Notes: generated from the letters alone by a model not told the origin. Shown: positions 18,940 to 27,764, counted from the stretch's first letter. The stretch: 64,000 bases of DNA from Bacillus sp. SD075 (GCF_017355165.1 NZ_JADILK010000005.1:124001-188000); one strand, 5' to 3'. Numbers and translations are program-made.

Positions 18940-20541
18940 TTACGATTGCGATTTGATCTCCAGCTCTCTTAATTTAAATCTTTGTATCTTTCCTGTCGAA
19001 GTCTTTGGTAACTCGTTCACAAATTCAATGTCGCGAGGATATTTATACGGCGCTAACATTTTTTTGACAAATCCTTTTAATTCTGCTTTTGCTCCTTCAC
19101 CTGATTCCGCGTTTACTTTTAATACTATATAGGCTTTTGGCTTTATTAAACCATTTTCATCCGTTACAGCCACTACAGCAGTTTCCAGTATATCGGGATG
19201 TGATAAGAGTGCGTTTTCTATTTCTATTGGCGATACCCAGATTCCATTTACCTTCATCATGTCATCATTACGGCCCGCGTACCAATAGAAGCCATCTTCA
19301 TCCCTAAAGTATTTATCTCCGGTCATCAACCAATTACCAATAAACTTCTTTTTGTTTTCCTCATTAAGATTCCAATAAGAGGCTGCAATGCTTTCTCCTT
19401 TAATTAACAGGTCACCCACTTCATTCACCTGAGTTTCATGGCCTTGCTCATCCACTATTTTAGCTTCGTAACCGGGAACGATTTTTCCTGTACTTCCTTG
19501 CCGAATATCATCTACCTGATTGGAAAGGTAGATATGAAGTGATTCGGTCGACCCGATTCCGTCTATAATATCCAATCCGAAAACGCTCTTCCATTGTTCG
19601 ATATAAGAAGCCGGCAGTGCCTCTCCTGCCGATACGCAAAGTCTAACTGAAGAAAGATCATAGGTTTCCTTCGTCTTCTCAATGTGATTGAGCATCGATC
19701 CATACAGAGTCGGGACCCCAAAAAAAATGGTGGGACGATACTTCTCTATCGTCTCGAACACCTTTTCTGCAGTCGGTCGATCTGGCATTAAAACAGTGGT
19801 AGCCCCGGCTCCAAAAGGAAAATACATCGCATTTCCCAAACCATATGCAAAGAATAGCTTCGAGGCCGAAAAAGTAATGTCATTTTCGGTGATTTGCAAA
19901 ATATTTTTAGCGTAGTTTTTGAAGGCTTCTTCCATATCGGTTTGAAGGTGAATGACGCCTTTTGGCTCACCTGTACTCCCTGATGTATAGAGCCAGAACG
20001 CTTGATCATTAATATTGCTAAAACAAGGAGGCAGGTCTTTATTTGGTCTGCGAGTAAGATTCTGGAAAGAATGTTCGTTATCTTCCTTCAAGTTCTGATC
20101 ATCCCCATCAACCAAGATGACATGCCTTAAGAAAAGTAATCTATTGTTAACAATCTTTAACTTCTCCCACTGTTCACAAGTAGTAACCAACACTTTTGAA
20201 CGGCTATTATTCAAAAGATACTCATAATCCTTTGTCGGCAAAAGTGTATTGGATGGAATCGGTATTGCCCCAACCTTTATTGCACCGAAGAAACTTATGA
20301 TGAATTCTGGAGAATCATGTAATATAAGTAGGACGCGCTGTTCCATCTCTATGCCCAGTTCTTTTAATGCCGCACCAAATTGATTGCCTAGGGTATCGAT
20401 TTCTTGATACGTATAAGATTGATTCTCATAATAAATAGCGGTTTTATCCCCTCTGCCTGCTTCAATATTTTTCTGAAAAAATTTATAGGAAGCATTGTAC
20501 ATTGAGCCTAATCCTCTAATTTTACATTCGGTTTTTATCAC
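18940..20541 (-). CDS. Benzoate-CoA-ligase-family AMP-forming ligase
   Basis: A 533-residue ANL enzyme with YTSGSTGEPKG (near residue 178), the adenylate region IDGIGSTESLH and the hinge YAGRNDDMMKVNGIWVSPIE, which is typical of benzoate/4-hydroxybenzoate CoA ligases rather than fatty-acyl ligases. The GTG at 20541 has GAGGAGG seven bases upstream. It is the first gene downstream of the Paa-type oxygenase genes, so it probably supplies the aryl-CoA substrate. A near-perfect cre site lies about 215 bases upstream. The substrate (benzoate, phenylacetate or a relative) is inferred. Confidence 0.8.
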   Translation of the reverse strand: MIKTECKIRGLGSMYNASYKFFQKNIEAGRGDKTAIYYENQSYTYQEIDTLGNQFGAALKELGIEMEQRVLLILHDSPEFIISFFGAIKVGAIPIPSNTLLPTKDYEYLLNNSRSKVLVTTCEQWEKLKIVNNRLLFLRHVILVDGDDQNLKEDNEHSFQNLTRRPNKDLPPCFSNINDQAFWLYTSGSTGEPKGVIHLQTDMEEAFKNYAKNILQITENDITFSASKLFFAYGLGNAMYFPFGAGATTVLMPDRPTAEKVFETIEKYRPTIFFGVPTLYGSMLNHIEKTKETYDLSSVRLCVSAGEALPASYIEQWKSVFGLDIIDGIGSTESLHIYLSNQVDDIRQGSTGKIVPGYEAKIVDEQGHETQVNEVGDLLIKGESIAASYWNLNEENKKKFIGNWLMTGDKYFRDEDGFYWYAGRNDDMMKVNGIWVSPIEIENALLSHPDILETAVVAVTDENGLIKPKAYIVLKVNAESGEGAKAELKGFVKKMLAPYKYPRDIEFVNELPKTSTGKIQRFKLRELEIKSQS

Positions 20542-20754
20542 ACATTTACCCTCCTCAAAAAGCTACTGGTTTTCAAGCGTCTTCCCACCGTCTTCTTTTA
20601 TACCAAAAAGTAGGCGGCTGCCATTACAAAGCCGGATAATTTCTCTACCTTTCCATTTTCAAAATCTCCTTTGTAGAAAAAGGCCATTCATTTGGAATCG
20701 CTATAAGAGACTCCATTTTGAGCAAATCCCCTTCCTGACAATGCTTTCCCTTTC

Positions 20755-20768
20755 GGTAACCGCTTTCA
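20755..20768 (-). promoter_or_regulatory. Candidate CcpA (cre) site
   Basis: The minus-strand sequence TGAAAGCGGTTACC matches 13 of 14 positions of the Bacillus cre consensus. It lies in the 370-base gap between the zinc-ribbon gene and the aryl-CoA ligase, so it could bring glucose repression to the ligase. No clear promoter was recognised in this gap. Confidence 0.5.
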
Positions 20769-20913
20769 AATCAGTCCCCACTATCAAAGGTAAAGTAATA
20801 CCAACAGACTATGAAATTTATATTCTGATATCCACGTCCATATTTTACACAGTTATAAGTGCAAAATGCACTGAACAGGTTCCTGATAAGACATCCCTCT
20901 TAACAAATAATGA

Positions 20914-21108
20914 CTACCCATTCAGATCAGAAGGCTCATGAGGCCGGTCAGTAGAGTAAGAACTTTTCCAACGTATACTTTCAAAAACCGATTTACAGAT
21001 TAGGCAATAATATTGCCTAACGAGCTGCGCAGTACCGAAGGATGAATATAATTCAACATTTTTGCCATCACAAAATGGACATGTCGGATTTTCCTTTTCA
21101 ATGGCCAT
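20914..21108 (-). CDS. Zinc-ribbon protein matching the C-terminal domain of PaaD
   Basis: A 64-residue protein with two CxxC pairs (CPFCDGKN and CLICKSVF) around a short beta region. This is the layout of the C-terminal ribbon of PaaD/PaaJ, which is normally fused to the MIP18-like domain. Here that domain is encoded separately at 21977. The gene overlaps the end of paaC by 11 bases, so translation is coupled. It probably completes a two-piece PaaD needed for iron-sulfur or diiron maturation of the oxygenase. Confidence 0.7.
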   Translation of the reverse strand: MAIEKENPTCPFCDGKNVELYSSFGTAQLVRQYYCLICKSVFESIRWKSSYSTDRPHEPSDLNG

Positions 21109-21748
21109 TAATTATCACCTCGTCCCTTAAACGCGGGATCAAAGCATCCTTATAGGAGTTTACTAAATTACTATTTGCAGGAAGGATTTCGTTTTCAATA
21201 AGCACACTGTTGTTTTCCACTTGTTTCAACCATGTAATGACTTCTTGTTCACAAAGTTTAAAAGCTCTCCCAAAACGGGCAGGAATTGAACCTCTATCAT
21301 TCAGTAACTTGAGTGCCCAGTTTTTCGAGTATAATATATGCTCTAACTGTTCTCTTGCCAATTTATTGAATTGCAGTTCGATTTCACTGCCCTTTTGGTG
21401 TCTGGTTAAAGCGGTTATCAATGTATGGAGTGCCGTATTCATAGAATAGAGCCCTGCAATCAGTTGTATCCACTCCCCGATTTGAACAATGCTTTCAAAC
21501 GCTTTACCCGTCTGTTCCTTCAGTTCCTTTTTGCTTCCTTTTCCGTTCTTCAAGTTCGTTCCCCAATTATAGAGAAGGCGTGCATGACCTAGCTCCGACT
21601 GGGCCATTGCAATTGCGGCAAGAGTTCCCTCTAAATCTGGACCACTGACACCGACCTCAACAAGACGGTCTCCTAAAATGAACTTATTATCAGCAATTGT
21701 TTCTATTAGAGTAATCAATTCAGCGTTAACTTTTGTGGAATTCATCAT
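21098..21748 (-). CDS. paaC: Phenylacetyl-CoA-epoxidase-type structural subunit PaaC
   Basis: A 216-residue ferritin-like helical protein with MAQSELGHARLLYNWG near residue 48, matching PaaC. In the known complex PaaC is the catalytically silent partner that holds PaaA. It starts two bases after the paaB stop and overlaps the ribbon gene, so it belongs to the paaA-D-B-C operon. It is shorter than the E. coli protein (about 248 residues). Confidence 0.8.
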   Translation of the reverse strand: MMNSTKVNAELITLIETIADNKFILGDRLVEVGVSGPDLEGTLAAIAMAQSELGHARLLYNWGTNLKNGKGSKKELKEQTGKAFESIVQIGEWIQLIAGLYSMNTALHTLITALTRHQKGSEIELQFNKLAREQLEHILYSKNWALKLLNDRGSIPARFGRAFKLCEQEVITWLKQVENNSVLIENEILPANSNLVNSYKDALIPRLRDEVIINGH

Positions 21749-21749
21749 A

Positions 21750-21980
21750 TTAAACCACCCTTTTCTTAAAAAATGGTTCTACTTCTCTAATGCATATCAT
21801 GTTGTCCCGTTTGACTATATACATTTCCGCCCATTTTTCTTCATCATAAATATACCGGGCATAAACACGTGCCAACTCATCACTATTGGCCTCAACCGTT
21901 CCAATATGCATTAAATCGTCACCACGATTGATTCGGGAAAGTACATCATATTCATAGTTTTGGACTTTACTATCACTCAT
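21750..21980 (-). CDS. paaB: Phenylacetyl-CoA-epoxidase-type subunit PaaB
   Basis: A 76-residue protein with the PaaB fold signature (VQNYEYDVLSRINRGDDLMH and ADELARVYARYIYDEEKW-like region). PaaB bridges PaaA-PaaC dimers in the oxygenase complex. It overlaps the end of the paaD N-terminal gene by four bases. It is shorter than the proteobacterial PaaB (about 95 residues) but keeps the core. Confidence 0.75.
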   Translation of the reverse strand: MSDSKVQNYEYDVLSRINRGDDLMHIGTVEANSDELARVYARYIYDEEKWAEMYIVKRDNMICIREVEPFFKKRVV

Positions 21981-22303
21981 CTGGAACTAACCCCCCAAGT
22001 TTTTAATTTCTGCCTGCCTGCTTCACTCATTTGGTCCACCGTCCATGCAGGACTCCAAACCACCTCAATCTCCACTTCATGAACACTTTCTTCTTGTAGC
22101 AGTCTTTTTTTGATATCGTTTTCAATCCACTGCATGCACCCGCATCCTGTTGAAGTATATGTCATTGTTACATATGCTGTATTCCCTTGTTTTTCAACGC
22201 CATAAATCAAGCCCATATCGACAATGCTAATCGGAAATTCCGGATCAGCTACTTCTTGTAACGCAAGGATTAGAACGGGATCCTTATTTAACATTCCATC
22301 CAT
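21977..22303 (-). CDS. paaD: PaaD N-terminal (MIP18/DUF59) protein
   Basis: A 108-residue DUF59/MIP18-family protein with PEFPISIVDMGLIYGV near residue 18 and the TSTGCGCMQWIENDIKKRL cysteine region, ending in VVWSPAWTVDQMSEAGR as in PaaD. The usual PaaD continues into a C-terminal zinc ribbon; here the protein stops and the ribbon is a separate gene at 20914. It probably helps assemble the metal centre of the PaaABC oxygenase. It is co-transcribed with paaA, which ends next to its start. Confidence 0.8.
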   Translation of the reverse strand: MDGMLNKDPVLILALQEVADPEFPISIVDMGLIYGVEKQGNTAYVTMTYTSTGCGCMQWIENDIKKRLLQEESVHEVEIEVVWSPAWTVDQMSEAGRQKLKTWGVSSR

Positions 22304-23242
22304 CTAGATCGCCTCATTTCGATAGGCCTCAAGTAACTGCTGCCCCTTTTGGATCCGGTTAACGAACTCCTGATTTTGGGGACCACGCTGCTTAAAACGC
22401 TTGATGACATTATCCCAAGTGTCAGGTTCATCATATTTCCACCGTTTGTTTTCCTCATCGAATTTACACGGGAAGGGAACTTTCAATTCATACTTCCCAG
22501 TCTCTGCAATGTATCTGGCCGGGATTTCAAGTCCAAGAGATTCACAGAAAGGAACAGCTGTTGACATCCATTTCTGCCTTAATTCATCATTCGTTTTTCC
22601 TTTCAATTTGTAATCCAACTGGGATGACCTACTTTTTAATTCATCGGCTACACCAAAGAATTCGAGGGACATGATAAACATCCAATCAATCGCTTCTTGA
22701 ACCTGCTTAGCCGTTTCTGGATTTTTCATGGCTGCCTTCATTATGATTTCACCGTTTCTTAAATGGAACAGTTCCTCTTTATCAACTTTGACCAATGCCC
22801 GTTTCCAAGGACCATATGACGTATGTTGGTGTGCATCCCCCAATAAGGTGTATCCTGCTCGATCAAATAAGCCATTGAATACTCCTAGCTCGACCCAGTT
22901 ATCCAATTTAAAGTCAAAAGCATAGGGATTCTTCCATCTATTTGATGGACGCTCATACAACATGTATTGAACATCTTCGCCTAGATCCTTTAATAACCTG
23001 TAGGCAATATGCGCATGGCCGATTTCATCCTGCATCACTGCAAGTGCCGTAATTTTATAATTTAAATTCGGGGCATCTTTATAAACAGTCAAAAGTGGCG
23101 GGACACTTAATAATTCTGTATCCCCAACGATCATTAAAGTTTGTTTCAATGCCTTTTTATAATTTTCATCCATATCTTCAACTCTTTCCACCACAAAACC
23201 GGCTTGGACCTTGCTCATTAAATCATTTGTAGATTCTGTCAT
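22304..23242 (-). CDS. paaA: Phenylacetyl-CoA-epoxidase-type catalytic subunit PaaA
   Basis: A 312-residue ferritin-like diiron protein. Candidate iron ligands lie in MQDEIGHAHIAY (about residue 68) and KEELFHLRNGE (about residue 157), as in PaaA. The start at 23242 (MTESTNDL) is eight bases after AGGAG; an upstream in-frame ATG at 23260 is the alternative. PaaA epoxidises the ring of phenylacetyl-CoA using electrons from PaaE, which is not encoded in this window. A sigma-A promoter lies at 23297-23325. Because PaaZ and PaaE are missing, another aryl-CoA substrate is possible. Confidence 0.8.
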   Translation of the reverse strand: MTESTNDLMSKVQAGFVVERVEDMDENYKKALKQTLMIVGDTELLSVPPLLTVYKDAPNLNYKITALAVMQDEIGHAHIAYRLLKDLGEDVQYMLYERPSNRWKNPYAFDFKLDNWVELGVFNGLFDRAGYTLLGDAHQHTSYGPWKRALVKVDKEELFHLRNGEIIMKAAMKNPETAKQVQEAIDWMFIMSLEFFGVADELKSRSSQLDYKLKGKTNDELRQKWMSTAVPFCESLGLEIPARYIAETGKYELKVPFPCKFDEENKRWKYDEPDTWDNVIKRFKQRGPQNQEFVNRIQKGQQLLEAYRNEAI

Positions 23243-23296
23243 TTCTCCCTCTCCTGTCATATTATGTTTTTTTAACCATCGTCTTATATAAGTAAT

Positions 23297-23325
23297 ATAA
23301 TAATTTACTTTATCTGGTTAGTCAA
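23297..23325 (-). promoter_or_regulatory. Sigma-A promoter of the paa operon
   Basis: Minus strand: -35 TTGACT (23320-23325), 17-base spacer, -10 TATTAT (23297-23302), about 55 bases before paaA. The -10 region overlaps an AT-rich imperfect palindrome, TATATTACTTATATAA, resembling the perfect one upstream of the enoyl-CoA hydratase gene, so both could be bound by the same repressor (PaaX is the nearest candidate). Confidence 0.65.
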
Positions 23326-23350
23326 CACTTTATCAGATTTTTCAGAAAAC

Positions 23351-23390
23351 AAATAAAACGAGATGCACTATAGGGCATCTCGCTTTATTT
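23351..23390 (-). terminator. Terminator after the metallo-hydrolase gene
   Basis: Stem of about 16 bp (23351-23366 with 23375-23390, one mismatch) rich in A/T at the base, placed directly after the stop of the gene ending at 23393. It separates that gene from the paa promoter. Confidence 0.7.
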
Positions 23391-23392
23391 GT

Positions 23393-24424
23393 TTATAACT
23401 CATAACGAAACATTGGGCCATCCAATTTTTTTTGAATTCTTTTTTCTGAGACTAAATATTCCAAATGGGCTAACGTTTCTGCAATGGCGAATCTCCATTG
23501 ATGATCAGTTAACTTCTTATGTTGAAAAAGCTTTTCCGTAATATCGTACGCCACTTGTCTTGATTCCAGAATGGTTAAAATGGTTGCTAAGCGTTCATCA
23601 TGATGTTCCATGATTTCCTTAGCTCGCTGTGCAAGATTTTCTATTGGTGTTCCATGGGCGGGATATGCTATGCTCACATCTTGATTACCAAGTTGATGCA
23701 AAGTTGAAAGGTAACTTTTTAAAGGGTTTTGATCAGAATTGGGCCATAGACTAATATTCGGTGTAATCTTATTCAAGACGACATCGCCTATTAACATGAT
23801 TTTCTGGGTCTCCTGATAAAAGCATAGATGTCCCTCTGCATGACCACTATATGTTTTGACGCTCCATCTTCCTCCAGGACTTTCTAAATATTCATCTTCA
23901 AAATCCTCAATTCCAGGAAGTGGATTCACTTTATTTGAAAGAAACATTACATTCTCTTTCACTTTCGTCAACAAAGGCTCTGGAACAGCATGTTTACCAA
24001 ATAAGTCATATGTTGCTTCGGCTTGTTTTGTATTACCGCCAAACACAGTTCTAATCATCTTGGCTTCCACTTTACTCATATAAACGCGTGCACCGGTTCT
24101 TTGCTGCATCCAGTCGATTAAACCAGTATGGTCGGGATGAAAATGGGTCAGGATAATCTTTGATATATCTGTTGGATTGATGGACAATTCCTGAAGGACT
24201 TTTTCCCAATACTTCTTAGCGACTTCTGTTGGAAAACCAACATCCACCAGTACGATTTCTTCTTGCATTCGAAATAAATAACAATAAACATGCTTCATGG
24301 GGAATGGAACAGGTATCCCTATGCGAAATAAATAATCCGTTAATTGTTGATAGTTTCCTGATGGCTCAGAAATGGTTATCACTCCTAAAACTGGATTCCA
24401 TCTTTGTTGAAAGGAAAACAACAC
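23393..24424 (-). CDS. MBL-fold metallo-hydrolase
   Basis: A protein of about 343 residues with the metallo-beta-lactamase motif THFHPDHTG (near residue 92), further metal ligands in GHAEGHLCFY and GDVVLNK, and a late His in YPAHGTP. It belongs to the glyoxalase-II-like hydrolases that cleave thioesters or lactones. The start is uncertain: GTG at 24424 is very close to its AAAGGAA signal. It lies between paaX and paaA. A thioesterase or ring-product hydrolase role would fit the cluster but is inference. Confidence 0.75.
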   Translation of the reverse strand: MLFSFQQRWNPVLGVITISEPSGNYQQLTDYLFRIGIPVPFPMKHVYCYLFRMQEEIVLVDVGFPTEVAKKYWEKVLQELSINPTDISKIILTHFHPDHTGLIDWMQQRTGARVYMSKVEAKMIRTVFGGNTKQAEATYDLFGKHAVPEPLLTKVKENVMFLSNKVNPLPGIEDFEDEYLESPGGRWSVKTYSGHAEGHLCFYQETQKIMLIGDVVLNKITPNISLWPNSDQNPLKSYLSTLHQLGNQDVSIAYPAHGTPIENLAQRAKEIMEHHDERLATILTILESRQVAYDITEKLFQHKKLTDHQWRFAIAETLAHLEYLVSEKRIQKKLDGPMFRYEL

Positions 24425-24605
24425 TTCCTTTCTATCCCTTGTTTCAATCGTTAACCTCTACGCTTTTGATTGCAATACAAGAGCAATGCCTGTTCGTAAA
24501 CCAGTAGCTCTCCCTTTATTAATCGCATATTACTCATAATCAAGGTCAATCATCTCTTCCAAATGATCCCACATGGCATGGGCAATCGATTTTTTGCATC
24601 CCCCT

Positions 24606-25487
24606 TTAATCATGATAGATTTCTGAAAACGGGTTGATTGCTTTCTCACGATTTACAAATCCCGCTTTATCAGGAGGATATTCCATGATTGATTCAAAAT
24701 ATTTCACCGCTTTGACCGAGGTAAGCTGATGAATATTCCAAAATAGCTCCCTAGCCTTGATCCCATGCCAGTCTTCAGGTAATAAATCAAGCGGGAAACT
24801 AGGGTCCAGGAAAAGGAACTTCCTATATTCGTGAACAAGCCGGGTTCGTTCATAAAAACATTCTTCATTTGAAATGCTATCTTCCCAAACAGCCTGCTGC
24901 ATGTCCTGGAGCTTCGTTTCATATTGCTGTATGAAAGTTAAATAGTTTTTGTTTATTTCATTTAGATTCCAACAAGCACGTAAAATCTCTTCATTTGAGT
25001 GGGTGATGACTTGACTAGAACTGAAAATAATCAGGTAGTCCTTTAAATCATATGTATCCATCAACGTCAGAACCTGTTTTTCTAAAGGATTGGGACTGAC
25101 CCAAATACTATTGGACAAAAGCCCGAAACCTGTCCAGCTCAATTCCTTACGCACTTGATTCCTCAGCACACGTTTCTCCTCAGGGATGGAGTATGTAACC
25201 ACTCTCCACAAACCATCCCAATGATTATTCCGGATCGTGTAGACACGTTTGACACCATCATCCATATTGCGTTTCCCTTTTTGAGTTAATGAATAATAGC
25301 TTTTATTGCCTATTTTCCGCCCAGTTATCAAATCCTGTTGAACGAGACGCAGAATCGCTCCACGCACAGAGGATTCAGAAACACCAAAATGTCCCATCAT
25401 TTTAATAAGTGTCCCAATCCATACTTCCCCACCGTAGAATTGGACGAAATCACCAAAAAGAGTATACAATAATGACCTTGGTTTCAT
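24606..25487 (-). CDS. paaX: PaaX-family transcriptional repressor
   Basis: A 293-residue protein beginning MKPRSLLYTLFGDFVQFYGGEVW, the characteristic PaaX N-terminus with a winged-helix domain, followed by the central PaaX domain (WRVVTYSIPEEKR) and the C-terminal PaaX region (RELFWNIHQL). PaaX proteins repress phenylacetate operons and release DNA on binding phenylacetyl-CoA. It is encoded on the same strand just upstream of the metallo-hydrolase and paaA genes. Its binding sites are probably the AT-rich palindromes before paaA and before the hydratase gene. Confidence 0.85.
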   Translation of the reverse strand: MKPRSLLYTLFGDFVQFYGGEVWIGTLIKMMGHFGVSESSVRGAILRLVQQDLITGRKIGNKSYYSLTQKGKRNMDDGVKRVYTIRNNHWDGLWRVVTYSIPEEKRVLRNQVRKELSWTGFGLLSNSIWVSPNPLEKQVLTLMDTYDLKDYLIIFSSSQVITHSNEEILRACWNLNEINKNYLTFIQQYETKLQDMQQAVWEDSISNEECFYERTRLVHEYRKFLFLDPSFPLDLLPEDWHGIKARELFWNIHQLTSVKAVKYFESIMEYPPDKAGFVNREKAINPFSEIYHD

Positions 25488-25583
25488 GTTGATTCTCCTG
25501 TTCTCATAAAGCCTTTTCTTCTTAATGTAATCTAAATTGGCTCAATTTTCAAACTTATCGGAGATAAACACCCCTTCATATTG

Positions 25584-26012
25584 CTATATAACTTTTAATA
25601 TTCCTTTTATATTTTCTGGAATGGGTACTGCCCTAAACCCATCATCCCCGATGGAAGTCCAAGCGCGAATTTCATAACCGTACCCAGTCCTTTTTTTTCC
25701 ACAATAAACTTCATGATGAAAACGAATGGTCTTTGTTTTCACCTCATTCACATGCGTGTATATTGTCACCTCATCGTCATAGTACAGCGGTTTTTCAAAA
25801 GTACACTTCGCTTCGAGCAATGGGATGATGATTCCCCTCTCTTCTTCCAAATATTTAGGGCTCATATCTATAGAACGAAAAAAATTATGACCCGCTATAT
25901 CGAACCATTTATAATAATTCGGATAATAGACAATTCCTGCCCGGTCTGTATCACCCCAATGAATTTGGAATTTCGTTTCGTTCACTCGCCTTTTCATATG
26001 AGTTTCTTCCAT
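25584..26012 (-). CDS. 4-hydroxybenzoyl-CoA-thioesterase-type hotdog protein
   Basis: A 142-residue single hotdog domain with the 4HBT/YbgC signature WGDTDRAGIVYYPNYYKWFD, where the Asp of the GDTD turn is the catalytic residue. It hydrolyses short or aromatic acyl-CoA esters. The gene lies between the hydratase and paaX genes and is preceded by a strong terminator, so it probably has its own promoter. Its presence beside the other thioesterase at 9076 shows a cluster with much CoA salvage. Confidence 0.8.
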   Translation of the reverse strand: MEETHMKRRVNETKFQIHWGDTDRAGIVYYPNYYKWFDIAGHNFFRSIDMSPKYLEEERGIIIPLLEAKCTFEKPLYYDDEVTIYTHVNEVKTKTIRFHHEVYCGKKRTGYGYEIRAWTSIGDDGFRAVPIPENIKGILKVI

Positions 26013-26047
26013 TATAGTTACACCATCCTTCCAGTAGCATTCGTAGT

Positions 26048-26086
26048 AAAAAAAGCAATATCGGCAGGAACCGATATTGCTTTTTT
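26048..26086. terminator. Strong bidirectional terminator
   Basis: A 16-bp stem (AAAAAAGCAATATCGG with its complement) around a 6-nt loop gives A/T runs on both sides. It follows the enoyl-CoA hydratase gene on the minus strand and isolates the downstream thioesterase-paaX segment. Confidence 0.85.
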
Positions 26087-26107
26087 ACTTTTAAAAGGAC
26101 AAATCAA

Positions 26108-26911
26108 TCATTTACCTTTCCACTGTGGGACACGCTTTTCAAGGAAGGAAGCTAAACCTTCTTTAGCATCTTCTGAGCGGAATAAAAGATTCTGTATTTC
26201 CCCTTCATAACGGATCGCCGCATTTAAAGGCATTTCTTTACCGTTCATTATCGATAGTTTAATATTGGTTACTGCATAACTAGCTTTACTTGCGACATTT
26301 TTGGCATATTGCAATGTTTTTTCACGTATTTCATTTTGTGGAAAAACCCGATCTACTAATCGTATTTCCTTAGCTTCCTGAGGCGAGATGGACTCCCCTG
26401 TGATATTTAGGTCGATTGCCTTGGAGTGACCAACTAATCTAGCCATACGTTGTGTCCCCCCTGTACCTGCAAGGACCCCAAGGTTAACTTCCGGTAAACC
26501 GATTTTCCCTGCCTTATCACCCATAAAGCGAAGATCACAACCCATGGCCATTTCCAGTCCCCCACCTACTGTATGACCTTCCAAGCATGCAATCCAAATT
26601 TGCGGTGAACGGGCAATTTTATCAAGAGTTTCATTACAGAATAAGCAGAATTGTGTTTTAAAAACCGGATCAGCAGCTTTGAGGAAGTTAATATCCGCTC
26701 CGACCGAGAAAAATTTAGGCATATCGCTCATTAATACAGCTACTTTCATATCTGGATCAAAACGAATATCATCAATTGCAGCATTTAATTCTTTGTAAAA
26801 ATCAAGCGTATAGGCATTCGACTTATTAATATGAAGATGTACCTCCGCCACTCCAGTTTCTTTGTTTTTTTGGATTGTAAGCGTTTGCTTCGTTTCGACT
26901 GCTGTACTCAT
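26108..26911 (-). CDS. Enoyl-CoA hydratase/isomerase family protein
   Basis: A 267-residue crotonase-fold protein. The CoA-binding oxyanion segments are FFSVGADINFLK (about residue 66) and HTVGGGLEMAMGCD (about residue 114), with the catalytic Glu region LPEVNLGVLAGTGGTQR. It hydrates 2-enoyl-CoA or isomerises ring-epoxide CoA; PaaF and PaaG belong to the same superfamily. It stands at the upstream end of the catabolic run with its own AT-rich promoter region carrying a perfect palindrome at 26960-26975. Confidence 0.85.
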   Translation of the reverse strand: MSTAVETKQTLTIQKNKETGVAEVHLHINKSNAYTLDFYKELNAAIDDIRFDPDMKVAVLMSDMPKFFSVGADINFLKAADPVFKTQFCLFCNETLDKIARSPQIWIACLEGHTVGGGLEMAMGCDLRFMGDKAGKIGLPEVNLGVLAGTGGTQRMARLVGHSKAIDLNITGESISPQEAKEIRLVDRVFPQNEIREKTLQYAKNVASKASYAVTNIKLSIMNGKEMPLNAAIRYEGEIQNLLFRSEDAKEGLASFLEKRVPQWKGK

Positions 26912-26959
26912 TCATCAACACTCCTCTAATTTTTATATTACGTTTTATTTCCCTCCGTT

Positions 26960-26975
26960 TATATTACATAATATA
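26960..26975. promoter_or_regulatory. Perfect AT-rich palindrome upstream of the hydratase gene
   Basis: TATATTA-CA-TAATATA, 7-bp arms with a 2-bp centre, about 50 bases before the start of the enoyl-CoA hydratase. A similar but imperfect element overlaps the paaA promoter. It is a candidate operator for PaaX or a TetR-type regulator. Confidence 0.4.
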
Positions 26976-27166
26976 CTACTAAATTTTCAGAATTGCAATT
27001 ATTTTTGGTAAATTATTTAAAAATTACATTTAACGATACATTTATAATGAATTAACAATGATAGGAATTGTTCATTTTGACAGCATTAAACCCTGGTTTC
27101 GGATATGAAGATATAGATGTGAGTTGGATATGCGCTTAATAGATCAACAAGATCAATTATAAAGAA

Positions 27167-27193
27167 ATGACCAGCTCATATAGAACTGGTCAT
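27167..27193. terminator. Hairpin of unclear direction
   Basis: Stem ATGACCAG/CTGGTCAT with an 11-nt loop, with T-rich sequence on either side. It lies in the divergent gap before cotM. No gene clearly ends here, so it may be a relic. Confidence 0.35.
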
Positions 27194-27289
27194 CACTTTT
27201 CTTACCCTTACTTCTACTTTTTAGTTTTTTCAATCACCATTCTTCATACTAAACATATAATACATCAAAGGAAAACCGGGGGTATCAAC

Positions 27290-27697
27290 ATGCAAGACAA
27301 TCAACACGGATCGCAAATGAATGAGGTTGAAAAGTTTGATGAATGGGTAAAAAGTTTTTTTCTGGATCCGGAAACTTGTGCGTTGGATCATCAACTTTTT
27401 TCAATTGATATATACGAAAGCGACGATGAGTATATGGTGGAAGCGGTTTTGGAAGATCATGATGTGAAAGATATAAAAGTTTGCCTATGTGATAATGAGC
27501 TATCGATCATCGTTGACGATACCGAAAAGCATTTTCTTGAAAAAAAAGAAGATACACTACCCACACAGAGAAAGATTCCTTTCCCCTTTTCGATTTGCTC
27601 ACGAAGAATTTCCGCTGAATTCTCGAATCCGATATTGGTGATTCGCATCCATAAGTTTTCCCCCGGAAAAACAGCTGAAGATATTAACATTGAGTAG
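27290..27697 (+). CDS. cotM: CotM-like alpha-crystallin/Hsp20 spore coat protein
   Basis: A 135-residue protein with an alpha-crystallin-like domain: a beta-rich core (QLFSIDIYESDDEYMVEAVL) and a C-terminal ILVIRI hydrophobic motif. The start ATG at 27290 follows GGGGG at a suitable distance. In B. subtilis cotM lies next to yneK in the same neighbourhood as ccdA, tkt and lexA; the same neighbourhood is seen here, although sbcDC has moved in between. It probably belongs to the outer spore coat and would be expressed in the mother cell. A general Hsp20 role is the alternative. Confidence 0.65.
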   Translation: MQDNQHGSQMNEVEKFDEWVKSFFLDPETCALDHQLFSIDIYESDDEYMVEAVLEDHDVKDIKVCLCDNELSIIVDDTEKHFLEKKEDTLPTQRKIPFPFSICSRRISAEFSNPILVIRIHKFSPGKTAEDINIE

Positions 27698-27717
27698 TTC
27701 ATTCATAAATATAAAAA

Positions 27718-27760
27718 GAATGGCCTAAGGAAACCTACCCCTTAGCCATTCTTTTTTCTT
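27718..27760. terminator. Bidirectional terminator between cotM and sbcC
   Basis: Inverted repeat GAATGGCCTAAGG / CCTTAGCCATTC with one bulge, flanked by T-runs on both strands. It ends the converging cotM and sbcC transcripts. Confidence 0.8.
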
Positions 27761-27764
27761 AATT

